Source of the DNA: a bacterium
GTDB taxonomy: Bacteria; UBA6262
Reading direction: 5' to 3'
DNA length: 5,035 nt
Assembly (NCBI GenBank): GCA_028716025.1
Contig: JAQUQP010000144.1
Location: 1 to 5,035 of the forward strand
Shown: piece after piece, positions 1-5,035 of the stretch
How the letters are laid out: every line of letters starts with the position of its first letter
Numbering within the stretch: position 1 is the first letter of the stretch
Notes under the pieces: model-generated
The model's input: the letters and a program-made list of their open reading frames with translations, nothing else
Database searches by the model: none
Told to the model about the DNA's origin: nothing
Position numbers and translations under genes: made by a program

Positions 1-1597
1 CCCAGCCTTTCATTTTCTCTTTAGCGATATAGGCGGGATTACCTCCCAGTATAATATCGGTCCCGCGACCAGCCATATTAGTGGCGATAGTCACCCCGCT
101 TTTGCGGCCTGCTTGGGCAATGATATAGGCTTCCTGTTCGTGATACTTGGCATTCAAGAGATTATGCTGGAGCCCCTGCTTACGCAACAGGGCGCTGATC
201 TTTTCACTTTTTTCGATAGAACGGGTACCGACCAGTACTGGTTGTCCTTTTTTATTACATTCGGCGATATCATTGACAATAGCGTTATATTTATCTTTTT
301 CCGTCTTATAGATCACATCCGCATGGTCCAGGCGGATCATTTTTTGGTTCGTCGGCACTTCCATGACGTCCAATTTATAAATATGGAAAAACTCTTCCCT
401 TTCAGTCGCGGCAGTACCAGTCATACCGGAGAGCTTACTATATAATTTAAAGAAGTTCTGGAAGGTGATCGTGGCTAGGGTCTGGTTCTCTTCAGCAATC
501 CGCACATTTTCCTTGGCTTCCACTGCCTGGTGCAATCCTTCGCTCCAACGCCGCCCGGGCATCAAACGGCCGGTAAATTCATCAACGATGATAACTTCGC
601 CGTCCTTAACCACATAATCCACGTCTTTCTTGAACAGATCATGGGCCCTGCCAGCTTGGAGAATATGATGCACCCATTCGCTTTGCATATCTTCGTAGAG
701 ATTGGGGATCCCTAGTAAATGTTCACATTTGGCCACCCCTTCTTCAGTCAGCGTCCAAAGGTTATTCTTTTCATCAACTATAGCGTCATAGCCTTTTTGG
801 AGATTAACTTCCTTATATTTGGCATCTATTTCCTCTTTTTCCGTAACCCAGCGTCTTTTTAGATGGGGAATGATGCGGTTAATGATATAATATTTCTCCG
901 TAGATTCTTCAGCCGGACCGGAAATTATCAACGGCGTACGCGCTTCATCTATCAGGATACTATCCACTTCATCCACCACGGCGAAATTAAGTTCACGCAG
1001 GACACAGTCTTCTTTGGAAATAGCCATATTGTCCCGCAGGTAATCGAACCCTATTTCATTATTGGTCACATAGGTGATATCACAGCGATACGCAGCTTGT
1101 CGCGCCGGGTTATCCATATCATGCTGGACTACCCCTACTGTCAAGCCCAGGAATTTATAGATCGGGGCCATCCACTCACTGTCCCGCTTAGCCAGATAAT
1201 CATTGACCGTGACCAGATGTACTCCTTTACCGGTAATGCTGTTCAGATATACTGGCAGAGTCGCTACCAGGGTTTTGCCTTCACCAGTTCTCATTTCCGC
1301 GATTTTCCCCTGGTGCAGGACAATGCCACCCATTAACTGGACATCAAAATGGCGCATCTGCAACGTTCTCTTGCCTGCTTCCCGGACTACGGCAAAAGCC
1401 TCTGGCAAGAGCTCATCCAAGGTTTCTCCGGCGGCATAGCGTTTCCGGAATTCATCCAGCTTGGCACGTAGATCAGCGTCACTCAACGCAATCATTCGTG
1501 GTTCATAACTATTGATCTGCTCCACTAGAGGAAGCATCTTTTTCAGGTCACGTTCGTTCTTGGTACCAATGATTTTTTGGAATATCCAACCCAACAT
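1..1597 (-). CDS. secA: Preprotein translocase ATPase SecA, N-terminal part (truncated by window edge)
   Basis: SecA is the ATP-driven motor that pushes unfolded preproteins through the SecYEG channel at the inner membrane. The reverse strand reads open from ATG at 1597 to base 1, giving 532 codons with no stop. Visible landmarks: Walker A MRTGEGKT at residues 102-109 (Lys108), [10 protein letters not shown] at 130-139, Walker B DEVDS at 209-213, [14 protein letters not shown] at 215-228, the preprotein cross-linking domain at about 228-370 with IVDEFTGR at 337-344, GMTGTA at 391-396, and [13 protein letters not shown] at 507-519 in the second nucleotide-binding domain. Residue numbering stays in register with E. 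coli SecA through DEVDS, which argues against a frameshift. Family members are usually about 830-1000 residues, so the helical scaffold, wing and C-terminal tail lie beyond the window. The start fits the family N-terminus ([16 protein letters not shown]) and has GGGGA eight bases upstream. The continuation [12 protein letters not shown] resembles non-proteobacterial SecAs. It is separated from the next gene upstream by 308 bp, so it is probably transcribed independently. Confidence 0.98.
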   Translation of the reverse strand, partial: MLGWIFQKIIGTKNERDLKKMLPLVEQINSYEPRMIALSDADLRAKLDEFRKRYAAGETLDELLPEAFAVVREAGKRTLQMRHFDVQLMGGIVLHQGKIAEMRTGEGKTLVATLPVYLNSITGKGVHLVTVNDYLAKRDSEWMAPIYKFLGLTVGVVQHDMDNPARQAAYRCDITYVTNNEIGFDYLRDNMAISKEDCVLRELNFAVVDEVDSILIDEARTPLIISGPAEESTEKYYIINRIIPHLKRRWVTEKEEIDAKYKEVNLQKGYDAIVDEKNNLWTLTEEGVAKCEHLLGIPNLYEDMQSEWVHHILQAGRAHDLFKKDVDYVVKDGEVIIVDEFTGRLMPGRRWSEGLHQAVEAKENVRIAEENQTLATITFQNFFKLYSKLSGMTGTAATEREEFFHIYKLDVMEVPTNQKMIRLDHADVIYKTEKDKYNAIVNDIAECNKKGQPVLVGTRSIEKSEKISALLRKQGLQHNLLNAKYHEQEAYIIAQAGRKSGVTIATNMAGRGTDIILGGNPAYIAKEKMKGW

Positions 1598-1619
1598 ATG
1601 ATCAATCCCCAGTCTAAAA

Positions 1620-1814
1620 ATACTGAAATATAAATCCTAATATCTAAACTCTAAACAATACCAAATGCTCAAAATTCCAATATCAAAATATTTGAGAATG
1701 TGAATTCAAAGTTCAGAATTTGTTTACCTGTCCCCGCGTCTTTGATTTGTACCTTAGTACAAATCAGCAGGAGAGTATTTAGAATTTCGTGCTTAGTATT
1801 TATTTTATCAGTAT
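1620..1814. repeat. Imperfect inverted-repeat element (MITE- or REP-like candidate)
   Basis: The ends are ATACTG (1620-1625) and CAGTAT (1809-1814), a 6-bp inverted pair. Inward, the left arm 1620-1651 aligns in inverted orientation with the right arm 1773-1814, sharing blocks such as GAGT, TTTAGA, TTAG and ATTTAT, with a few gaps. A second nested imperfect inverted pair spans about 1651-1726, with TAAACAA, AATTC and CAAA blocks shared. The AT-rich, degenerate composition resembles dispersed intergenic repeats I recall from uncultured bacterial genomes, but that is memory and not a search. The alignment was made by eye. It lies in the secA leader, so it may be transcribed with secA or contain its promoter. 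Confidence 0.45.
1743..1766. repeat. Perfect 10-bp inverted repeat with 4-nt loop
   Basis: TGATTTGTAC (1743-1752), loop CTTA (1753-1756) and GTACAAATCA (1757-1766) form a perfect 10-bp stem. Neither strand has a T-tract after the stem, so it does not look like an intrinsic terminator. It sits inside the right half of the inverted-repeat element upstream of secA. It could be a structural hairpin of that element, an RNA structure in the secA leader, or a dimeric-protein operator. The sequence does not decide between these. Confidence 0.6.
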
Positions 1815-1825
1815 ATCATACTTCA

Positions 1826-1867
1826 GTCGAAAAAGCAAACCCTGTCAGGGTGTTTTCTAACAGGGTG
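1826..1867 (-). terminator. Probable intrinsic terminator of the propeller gene
   Basis: Read on the minus strand about 40 bases after the TAG stop at 1906-1908, CACCCTG (1867-1861) is followed by a second CACCCTG (1852-1846), then CAGGGT (1844-1839) and a T-rich run TTTGCTTTTT. The closing CAGGGT arm can pair with the near copy as a short ACCC/GGGT stem with a 5-nt loop, or with the distal copy as a 6-bp stem with a longer loop. The stem is short, so efficiency is uncertain, but the position and T-tract fit. Confidence 0.45.
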
Positions 1868-1905
1868 AATTTACTTCAATTTTTAATTTAGAATCCGTAA
1901 TTGTC

Positions 1906-3495
1906 CTATCGAACTATCGCTATCTTTTCCAATACTTCCAACCCGGTGCCTTTAATACTCAATTGGTACATCCCTGGATCCACTATTTTTCCATTTTGGT
2001 CATGCCCATCCCAGCTGATCAGGCCTTGGGCTTTTTCCTTGGTCATAACCACGTTTTTCCAGACCAACTGACCAGTCAGGGAACGGATCTCCGTTTCTAC
2101 CTGTCCGCCCTTGTCCGAATTCATCATGATATATAATTTTTCATCCTTCGTCGGTTCAATAAAGCCCTTGGCTCCGCCTAAAACTGTAATCCCTTCCTGT
2201 TCATATAAAACCAAACCATTGATCTTAAAAGAAACTATGAACATATCCGCATAGCCGGCATTTTTATTGCCTTCAAACGTACCTTCAGTATATCCGGCCA
2301 AATACACATGGCCGGCTTTATCCGCGGCGATCCCGCTGCAAAATTCATTCTTATCTGTTCCCAGTTCTATTATCCAGGGTGTATTACCACAAGCATAATA
2401 CTTCACCATGAAAACATCAGCTAATCCTTTATTCTTGCTTTGGCCCAAATTTCCCGTGGTATCACCGGCAATACATATCGCACCGGTAGCGTCTATAGCC
2501 AGTCCCAGGCTGGAATCAGAGGCTCGTGAGCCTAATTGGCGGCTCCATATTTTCTGGCCATTAGCATCAAACCTGGCCAGGAAAATATCCCCTAATCCTT
2601 TGTTAACGTCACCTTTTACCTGTCCTTTTGTTTCACCTGATACGTATATATTGCCGGAACTATCTCCGGCCACCCCGCCGCTAAAATCATTAGCGGCTGT
2701 CCCGATCTGCTTGATCCAGAGCCGATCACCGTATTGGTTATATTTCGCTAGGAAAATATCATAACCGCCAAAAGCGGTTTTCGGTTCAAGAGTACCACTC
2801 GTATCACCGGTAACAAATATATTACCGGAATTATCCACTAAAACCATTTTTGTGTGTTCAGCAAAAACTGTGCCAAACTGGGCGCTCCATAACCGGTCAC
2901 CCGAGGCATCGAACTTCATAATAAAAACATCAGCTTCTCCGTAATTGCGGGTACCGGTCAGCTTACCATATGTATCTCCGACCACATACGCGTTGCCTTC
3001 GCTGTCACTGGTTACACTCAAACCATAATCAGACTCAGAAGAACCAAACTGCTTGATCCACAATATCTTACCGGATGGCTCTAACTTGATCAAGAATATA
3101 TCCGCACCGCCAGCATTGGTTTTTCCTTCAAAACTGCCATAAGTATGGCCTGTAACATAAATATTCCCCACCGCGTCACACACCAGAGCTGCCCCTTGGT
3201 CTGAAGCAGTCGTGCCTAGCTGCCTGACCCATAACTCCTGACCGGCAGTATTATATTTGGCGACAAACATGTCTGCCTCGCCATAATGCCGGTTACCACT
3301 TAACGCACCTTCGGTATAACCGGTGACTAAAATATTACCGGCAGGATCACAGGCTATCCCCTGGCAATAGTCAGGCCCCGAGCTGCCAAATTCTTTGATC
3401 CACTGCACGTTTAAATCTTCTGCTACCGCCATTAAAGTTGTTCCAAGCATCATAAAAAGAAGAAAAAACGCTGCTTTTGCAAATTTGCCGTTCAT
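1906..3495 (-). CDS. Secreted SBBP-repeat beta-propeller protein with FlgD-like C-terminal domain
   Basis: This is a complete 529-residue gene of unknown specific function. Residues 1-25 form a Sec signal peptide: a basic start (NGKFAK), a hydrophobic core FFLLFMMLG, and an AVA cleavage site before Glu26. There is no lipobox, so the product is probably released to the periplasm or exterior. Residues 32-430 are seven repeats of exactly 57 residues, each opening with Trp except for variation in the closing strand of the last. They carry the pattern W....G, D..GN(I/A)(Y/F)V(T/S)G.T.G and G..D(I/V/M)F, typical of SBBP (beta-propeller) repeats. Seven copies predict a closed seven-bladed propeller. 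Residues from about 431 resemble FlgD-like Ig domains, with the signature SWDGHDQNGKIVDPGMYQLSI near residues 493-513. Such domains often end exported bacterial proteins. ATG 3495 has AGAGG about 7 bases upstream. The gene follows the csp terminator and is probably monocistronic. A role in binding surfaces or partners is inference. No catalytic motif is visible. Confidence 0.93.
   Translation of the reverse strand: MNGKFAKAAFFLLFMMLGTTLMAVAEDLNVQWIKEFGSSGPDYCQGIACDPAGNILVTGYTEGALSGNRHYGEADMFVAKYNTAGQELWVRQLGTTASDQGAALVCDAVGNIYVTGHTYGSFEGKTNAGGADIFLIKLEPSGKILWIKQFGSSESDYGLSVTSDSEGNAYVVGDTYGKLTGTRNYGEADVFIMKFDASGDRLWSAQFGTVFAEHTKMVLVDNSGNIFVTGDTSGTLEPKTAFGGYDIFLAKYNQYGDRLWIKQIGTAANDFSGGVAGDSSGNIYVSGETKGQVKGDVNKGLGDIFLARFDANGQKIWSRQLGSRASDSSLGLAIDATGAICIAGDTTGNLGQSKNKGLADVFMVKYYACGNTPWIIELGTDKNEFCSGIAADKAGHVYLAGYTEGTFEGNKNAGYADMFIVSFKINGLVLYEQEGITVLGGAKGFIEPTKDEKLYIMMNSDKGGQVETEIRSLTGQLVWKNVVMTKEKAQGLISWDGHDQNGKIVDPGMYQLSIKGTGLEVLEKIAIVR
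2206..3402 (-). repeat. Seven tandem 171-bp (57-codon) SBBP repeats
   Basis: The repeats start at Trp32, 89, 146, 203, 260, 317 and 374, a constant step of 57 residues with no indel across 1197 bp. Invariant in all seven, relative to the Trp, are Gly +5, Asp +18, Gly +21, Gly +27, Thr +29, Gly +31, Gly +40, Asp +43, Phe +45 and Gly +53. The copies differ substantially elsewhere, so they are diverged tandem duplications held in register by structure and not recent copies. Confidence 0.95.
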
Positions 3496-3526
3496 TTTTC
3501 CGCCTCTTGTCTATATTATATATATA

Positions 3527-3554
3527 ATAATAGCATATTCCCGCATAAAAGCAA
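3527..3554 (-). promoter_or_regulatory. Possible promoter of the propeller gene
   Basis: On the minus strand TTGCTT (3554-3549) and TATTAT (3532-3527) are separated by 16 bp. The -10 matches TATAAT at 5 of 6 positions and the -35 is weak (3 of 6). It would start transcription about 24 bases before the ATG. An alternative TATAAT lies at 3520-3515 but has no usable -35. A promoter is expected here because the csp terminator stem ends just upstream, and this -35 overlaps its T-rich tail. Confidence 0.4.
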
Positions 3555-3590
3555 CTAATAAAAGACCTGCCCCGATATGATCGGGGCAGG
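3551..3590 (-). terminator. Intrinsic terminator of the cold-shock gene
   Basis: CCTGCCCCGAT (3566-3576) and ATCGGGGCAGG (3580-3590) form a perfect 11-bp GC-rich stem with a 3-nt loop. On the minus strand it is followed by TCTTTTATTAGTT, a T-rich tail. It starts 35 bases after the csp stop codon. On the plus strand the following sequence is GATTTCG, a much poorer T-tract, so the functional direction is minus. Confidence 0.88.
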
Positions 3591-3625
3591 GATTTCGTTA
3601 AAAATTCAAATCCGGTAAAGGATTA

Positions 3626-3826
3626 TTATATTTTAACTACATTTTTGGCCTGTGGGCCTTTAGCGCCATCTTCAACGTCGAACTCAACTGCTTGCCCTTC
3701 GGCTAAGCTTTTGAATCCTTCGCCGTTGATCGCAGAGTAATGTACGAATACATCACCGCTGCCGTCTTCTTTTTCAATGAAGCCGTAACCTTTGGCGTCA
3801 TTGAACCATTTAACTTTTCCTTTCAT
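3626..3826 (-). CDS. Cold-shock domain protein (CspA family)
   Basis: This is a 66-residue single-domain cold-shock protein, the usual length for the family. These small OB-fold proteins bind single-stranded RNA or DNA and act as RNA chaperones in the cytoplasm, some induced by cold and others constitutive. The sequence begins [23 protein letters not shown]1 is KGYGFI at residues 12-17, RNP2 is VFVH at 26-29, and the aromatic surface residues Trp7, Phe8, Tyr14, Phe16, Phe27 and His29 are present. It ends PQAKNVVKI, followed by tandem stops TAA TAA. The reading frame is open 16 codons further upstream to a GTG (3874), but the start at 3826 is chosen because it matches the family N-terminus and follows a strong Shine-Dalgarno. 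The gene has its own promoter and terminator, so it is a single-gene unit. Which paralogue it is, and whether it is cold-induced, cannot be told. Confidence 0.97.
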   Translation of the reverse strand: MKGKVKWFNDAKGYGFIEKEDGSGDVFVHYSAINGEGFKSLAEGQAVEFDVEDGAKGPQAKNVVKI

Positions 3827-3837
3827 CAACAGCCGTT

Positions 3838-3844
3838 CCTCCTT
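3838..3844 (-). promoter_or_regulatory. Strong Shine-Dalgarno of the cold-shock gene
   Basis: AAGGAGG on the minus strand lies 11 bases before the ATG at 3826. It decides the start against the in-frame upstream GTG at 3874. Confidence 0.85.
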
Positions 3845-3901
3845 CTTTCTACATTCCGAAGGCGCTACTCCCACAAAATGGTTTTACATCCTTCAATGCT
3901 A

Positions 3902-3930
3902 ATAATAGCAGAGTTCCGTAATTTAGTCAA
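3902..3930 (-). promoter_or_regulatory. Near-consensus sigma-70 promoter of the cold-shock gene
   Basis: On the minus strand TTGACT (3930-3925) and TATTAT (3907-3902) are separated by exactly 17 bp, and each hexamer matches the consensus at 5 of 6 positions. An A/T-rich stretch directly upstream (about 3934-3955) could serve as an UP element. The predicted start near 3895 gives a leader of about 70 bases. Csp leaders are often regulatory, but I see no recognisable cold-box motif. Confidence 0.8.
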
Positions 3931-3960
3931 GCGATATTTAATTATAAAATGTAATTAGTT

Positions 3961-4056
3961 GTTAGTTTTAGAAGCAAGTATGGAGGCAAGTTTAAAGTTT
4001 TTGGGCTGGAAACCAAGCCCTAAAGACCTAAGACTAAACCTACGTTCTAACCTAAC
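3961..4056. repeat. Long imperfect inverted repeat between the hydrolase and csp genes
   Basis: The stretch is roughly palindromic around an AAA loop at 4010-4012. The core GGGCTGG (4003-4009) pairs with CCAAGCCC (4013-4020), one A bulged. Further out, GTTAGTTTTAGAA (from 3961) matches, in inverted orientation, the far end of the right arm (4056 inward), which reads GTTAGGTTAGAA on the minus strand, and GTA..GG blocks follow. The middle of the arms pairs poorly. The right arm is a degenerate CCTAA-rich sequence. On the minus strand the core stem is followed by AAAAAC and not T residues, so it is not a standard intrinsic terminator for the hydrolase gene, although it lies in its 3' region. Confidence 0.5.
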
Positions 4057-4066
4057 ACCTATATCC

Positions 4067-5017
4067 TTACTTTTGGACCTGGTTTACTTCAACAACTATT
4101 CTTTCCGCAAATTTTTGTCCCACTTCCTGTTCACTGGGAAGAGCCGCAGAAATAGTCAAGAAATGCGGCCGTTCCTCATCCTTCACCACATAAGTAGCTT
4201 TGGCTATACCGCTATTATTGGTCACCAGTGACGCAGTGGCCAGGTTGCGGCAAGAAGCAGTAATGGTACCGATCTGGGTAACACAATAATCCACGGGTTT
4301 ATTAACAGCCGGTTGGCCATTCTCAGTGTATTTTATGATAATATTCACGGTATCGCCATTCTTATATACTGGCTGATCAGTACTGATCTCCAGTTCTTGC
4401 TGTTTGATCTGTTCATTATTGGCAATATACACGGCCAGTGGTTGTTTGATTACTATTTCCTTGCCTTCTTTGGTCAAATAGCGGACCTTCAAGTCATACT
4501 TACCATCACTTAATGCTTTGGTATCCAGCTCAGCCCGCCACCAATTGGCCGTATTGGTCAGTTCCTGCCAGGTATTGCCATCTACTGAAAATTCAATTTT
4601 AGCCAGGTTCGGAAGTAGTGTTGACTTAGTATAGACTTCTACCGGTATCGTTCCCTGTACCTTATTAGCGTCACGCGGATTGATCACTAATGCCTCATAG
4701 AATCTTTCCATGGCTCCAACTGCCTTACGTGGAGTACCAACCAGGTTTATGTCATCCAGCATGGCCACAATACCGAACCATTCTTCCGGCTCGGTTTCTT
4801 CATGCCGCTCTTCATCACCTTCACCCTCATTATTTTTCCACCACTCATCGATCCAAGAGAAAATGCAAGCCCCATTGCCTTTTTCCGCTATCATCGAGTA
4901 GGTATCATTAACAATACCGACAGCCTGTTCATCTTCAGTGTTGCCGCCATAGCCAAATTTGCCTTCACCGCGCTTGGACATACTATAACCATACTCGGTG
5001 CCTATCAACGGCTTACC
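4067..5017 (-). CDS. Glycoside-hydrolase-like TIM-barrel protein, C-terminal part with two Ig-like domains (5'-truncated)
   Basis: The last 316 residues of a larger protein are present and its start lies beyond the contig end. The fragment opens GKPLIGTEYGYS. In clan GH-A hydrolases (GH2-type TIM barrels and relatives) a P-x-x-x-T-E-[FY]-G strand carries the catalytic nucleophile, so Glu8 of the fragment is the likely one. FSWIDEWWK (residues 53-61) and EEWFGIV (78-84) follow, a pairing I associate with barrel ends of GH2-like and beta-glucanosyltransferase-like enzymes. Between them is a very acidic loop. From about residue 118 comes an Ig-like domain (IEFSVDGNTWQEL, LSDGKYDLKVRY). From about 215 there is a second, Big_1 or macroglobulin-like domain (STDQPVYKNGDTVNI, NNSGIAKATYVV) with two cysteines that could pair. 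The product is probably exported, but the signal peptide is not visible. The substrate is unknown. The acid/base Glu would be upstream and cannot be checked. A TTG at 5008 is in frame but is internal, not the start. Stop is TAA at 4067-4069. Confidence 0.8.
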   Translation of the reverse strand, partial: GKPLIGTEYGYSMSKRGEGKFGYGGNTEDEQAVGIVNDTYSMIAEKGNGACIFSWIDEWWKNNEGEGDEERHEETEPEEWFGIVAMLDDINLVGTPRKAVGAMERFYEALVINPRDANKVQGTIPVEVYTKSTLLPNLAKIEFSVDGNTWQELTNTANWWRAELDTKALSDGKYDLKVRYLTKEGKEIVIKQPLAVYIANNEQIKQQELEISTDQPVYKNGDTVNIIIKYTENGQPAVNKPVDYCVTQIGTITASCRNLATASLVTNNSGIAKATYVVKDEERPHFLTISAALPSEQEVGQKFAERIVVEVNQVQK

Positions 5018-5035
5018 AGATCGGAAGAGCGTCGT
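5018..5035 (+). other. Residual Illumina TruSeq adapter at contig end
   Basis: AGATCGGAAGAGCGTCGT is identical over all 18 bases to the start of the standard TruSeq adapter read-through sequence. It sits exactly at the window end, is in the orientation expected for read-through off an insert, and interrupts the hydrolase gene. It should be treated as artefact and trimmed. The in-frame codons it adds upstream of the hydrolase fragment are not biological. Confidence 0.96.

Larger units (their letters stand above)
1598..1905. other. Gene-free intergenic region between the propeller gene and secA
   Basis: No convincing gene lies in these 308 bases. The stretch is much richer in A and T than the flanking genes. 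From high to low coordinates it holds a probable terminator of the propeller gene (about 1826-1867), an imperfect inverted-repeat element (1620-1814) and the secA ribosome binding site (GGGGA at about 1606-1610). A secA promoter must be here if secA is not read through from upstream. Several weak -10-like hexamers are present, but none pairs with a good -35 at 16-18 bp, so I do not name one. Confidence 0.75.

Noticed and set aside
113..1439. Open frames on the plus strand (for example 113-445 and 863-1336)
   Set aside because: They lie opposite the continuous, highly conserved secA frame and their translations show no recognisable motif. They are antisense shadows.
1700..1891. 63-codon plus-strand frame in the intergenic region
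   Set aside because: It overlaps the inverted-repeat element and the terminator, has no convincing ribosome binding site, and its translation looks non-coding.
2206..3402. CRISPR-like or recent tandem DNA repeat
   Set aside because: The 171-bp periodicity is at the protein level, with diverged codons and an intact reading frame. There are no identical short repeats separated by spacers.
3514..3529. Perfect 16-bp palindrome TATTATATATATAATA
   Set aside because: It is a low-complexity TA run overlapping promoter-like hexamers, so palindromy is expected by chance and no operator claim is justified.
3827..3874. N-terminal extension of the cold-shock protein from GTG 3874
   Set aside because: The extra 16 residues do not fit the family, and the strong AAGGAGG site points to ATG 3826.
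4019..4060. Telomere-like CCTAA repeat
   Set aside because: The units are irregular and interrupted, and the setting is clearly bacterial. It fits better as a degenerate arm of an inverted repeat.
3959..4231. 90-codon plus-strand frame
   Set aside because: It spans the palindromic element and runs antisense into the hydrolase gene. No family resemblance is seen.
1..5035. A coordinated new system (defence, biosynthetic or toxin-antitoxin) across the window
   Set aside because: The genes belong to unrelated known families, are separated by long spacers with own signals, and no accessory or regulator genes link them.

Overview
The window looks like a bacterial metagenomic contig or contig end. 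All four protein-coding genes lie on the minus strand, so transcription runs from high to low coordinates. Two genes are truncated: secA at base 1, and a glycoside-hydrolase-like gene at the other end. The last 18 bases (5018-5035) match the start of an Illumina TruSeq adapter read-through, so genuine genomic sequence probably stops at 5017. The organism cannot be fixed from this sequence. The moderate-to-low GC, a SecA with a GGNP-type continuation after the GRGTD motif, a secreted SBBP-repeat protein with a FlgD-like C-terminal domain, and AT-rich dispersed-looking intergenic elements suggest an uncultured free-living bacterium of a poorly cultured phylum (for example Omnitrophica-like or a related lineage). 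That placement is a low-confidence inference.

Layout in transcription order: (1) 5017-4067, the C-terminal 316 residues of a TIM-barrel glycoside-hydrolase-like protein followed by two Ig-like domains. (2) 4066-3827, an intergenic stretch with a long imperfect inverted repeat (3961-4056) and then a near-consensus sigma-70-type promoter (3902-3930). (3) 3826-3626, a 66-residue cold-shock protein with a strong ribosome binding site and its own intrinsic terminator (3551-3590), so it is a one-gene unit. (4) 3495-1906, a complete 529-residue secreted protein with seven repeats of exactly 57 residues, predicted to form a seven-bladed beta-propeller, plus a FlgD-like domain. (5) 1905-1598, a gene-free stretch with a probable terminator and a roughly 195-bp imperfect inverted-repeat element containing a 10-bp perfect hairpin. 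(6) 1597-1, the N-terminal 532 residues of SecA, the preprotein translocase motor.

The genes do not form an obvious operon or defence system: spacers are 130 to 308 bp, and at least two carry terminators or promoters. The only loose theme is export. SecA drives Sec-dependent secretion, the propeller protein has a Sec signal peptide, and the hydrolase fragment has the architecture of an exported enzyme. I see no convincing new biological system. The points worth a second look are the strictly periodic propeller, the two intergenic inverted-repeat elements, and the adapter left at the contig end.
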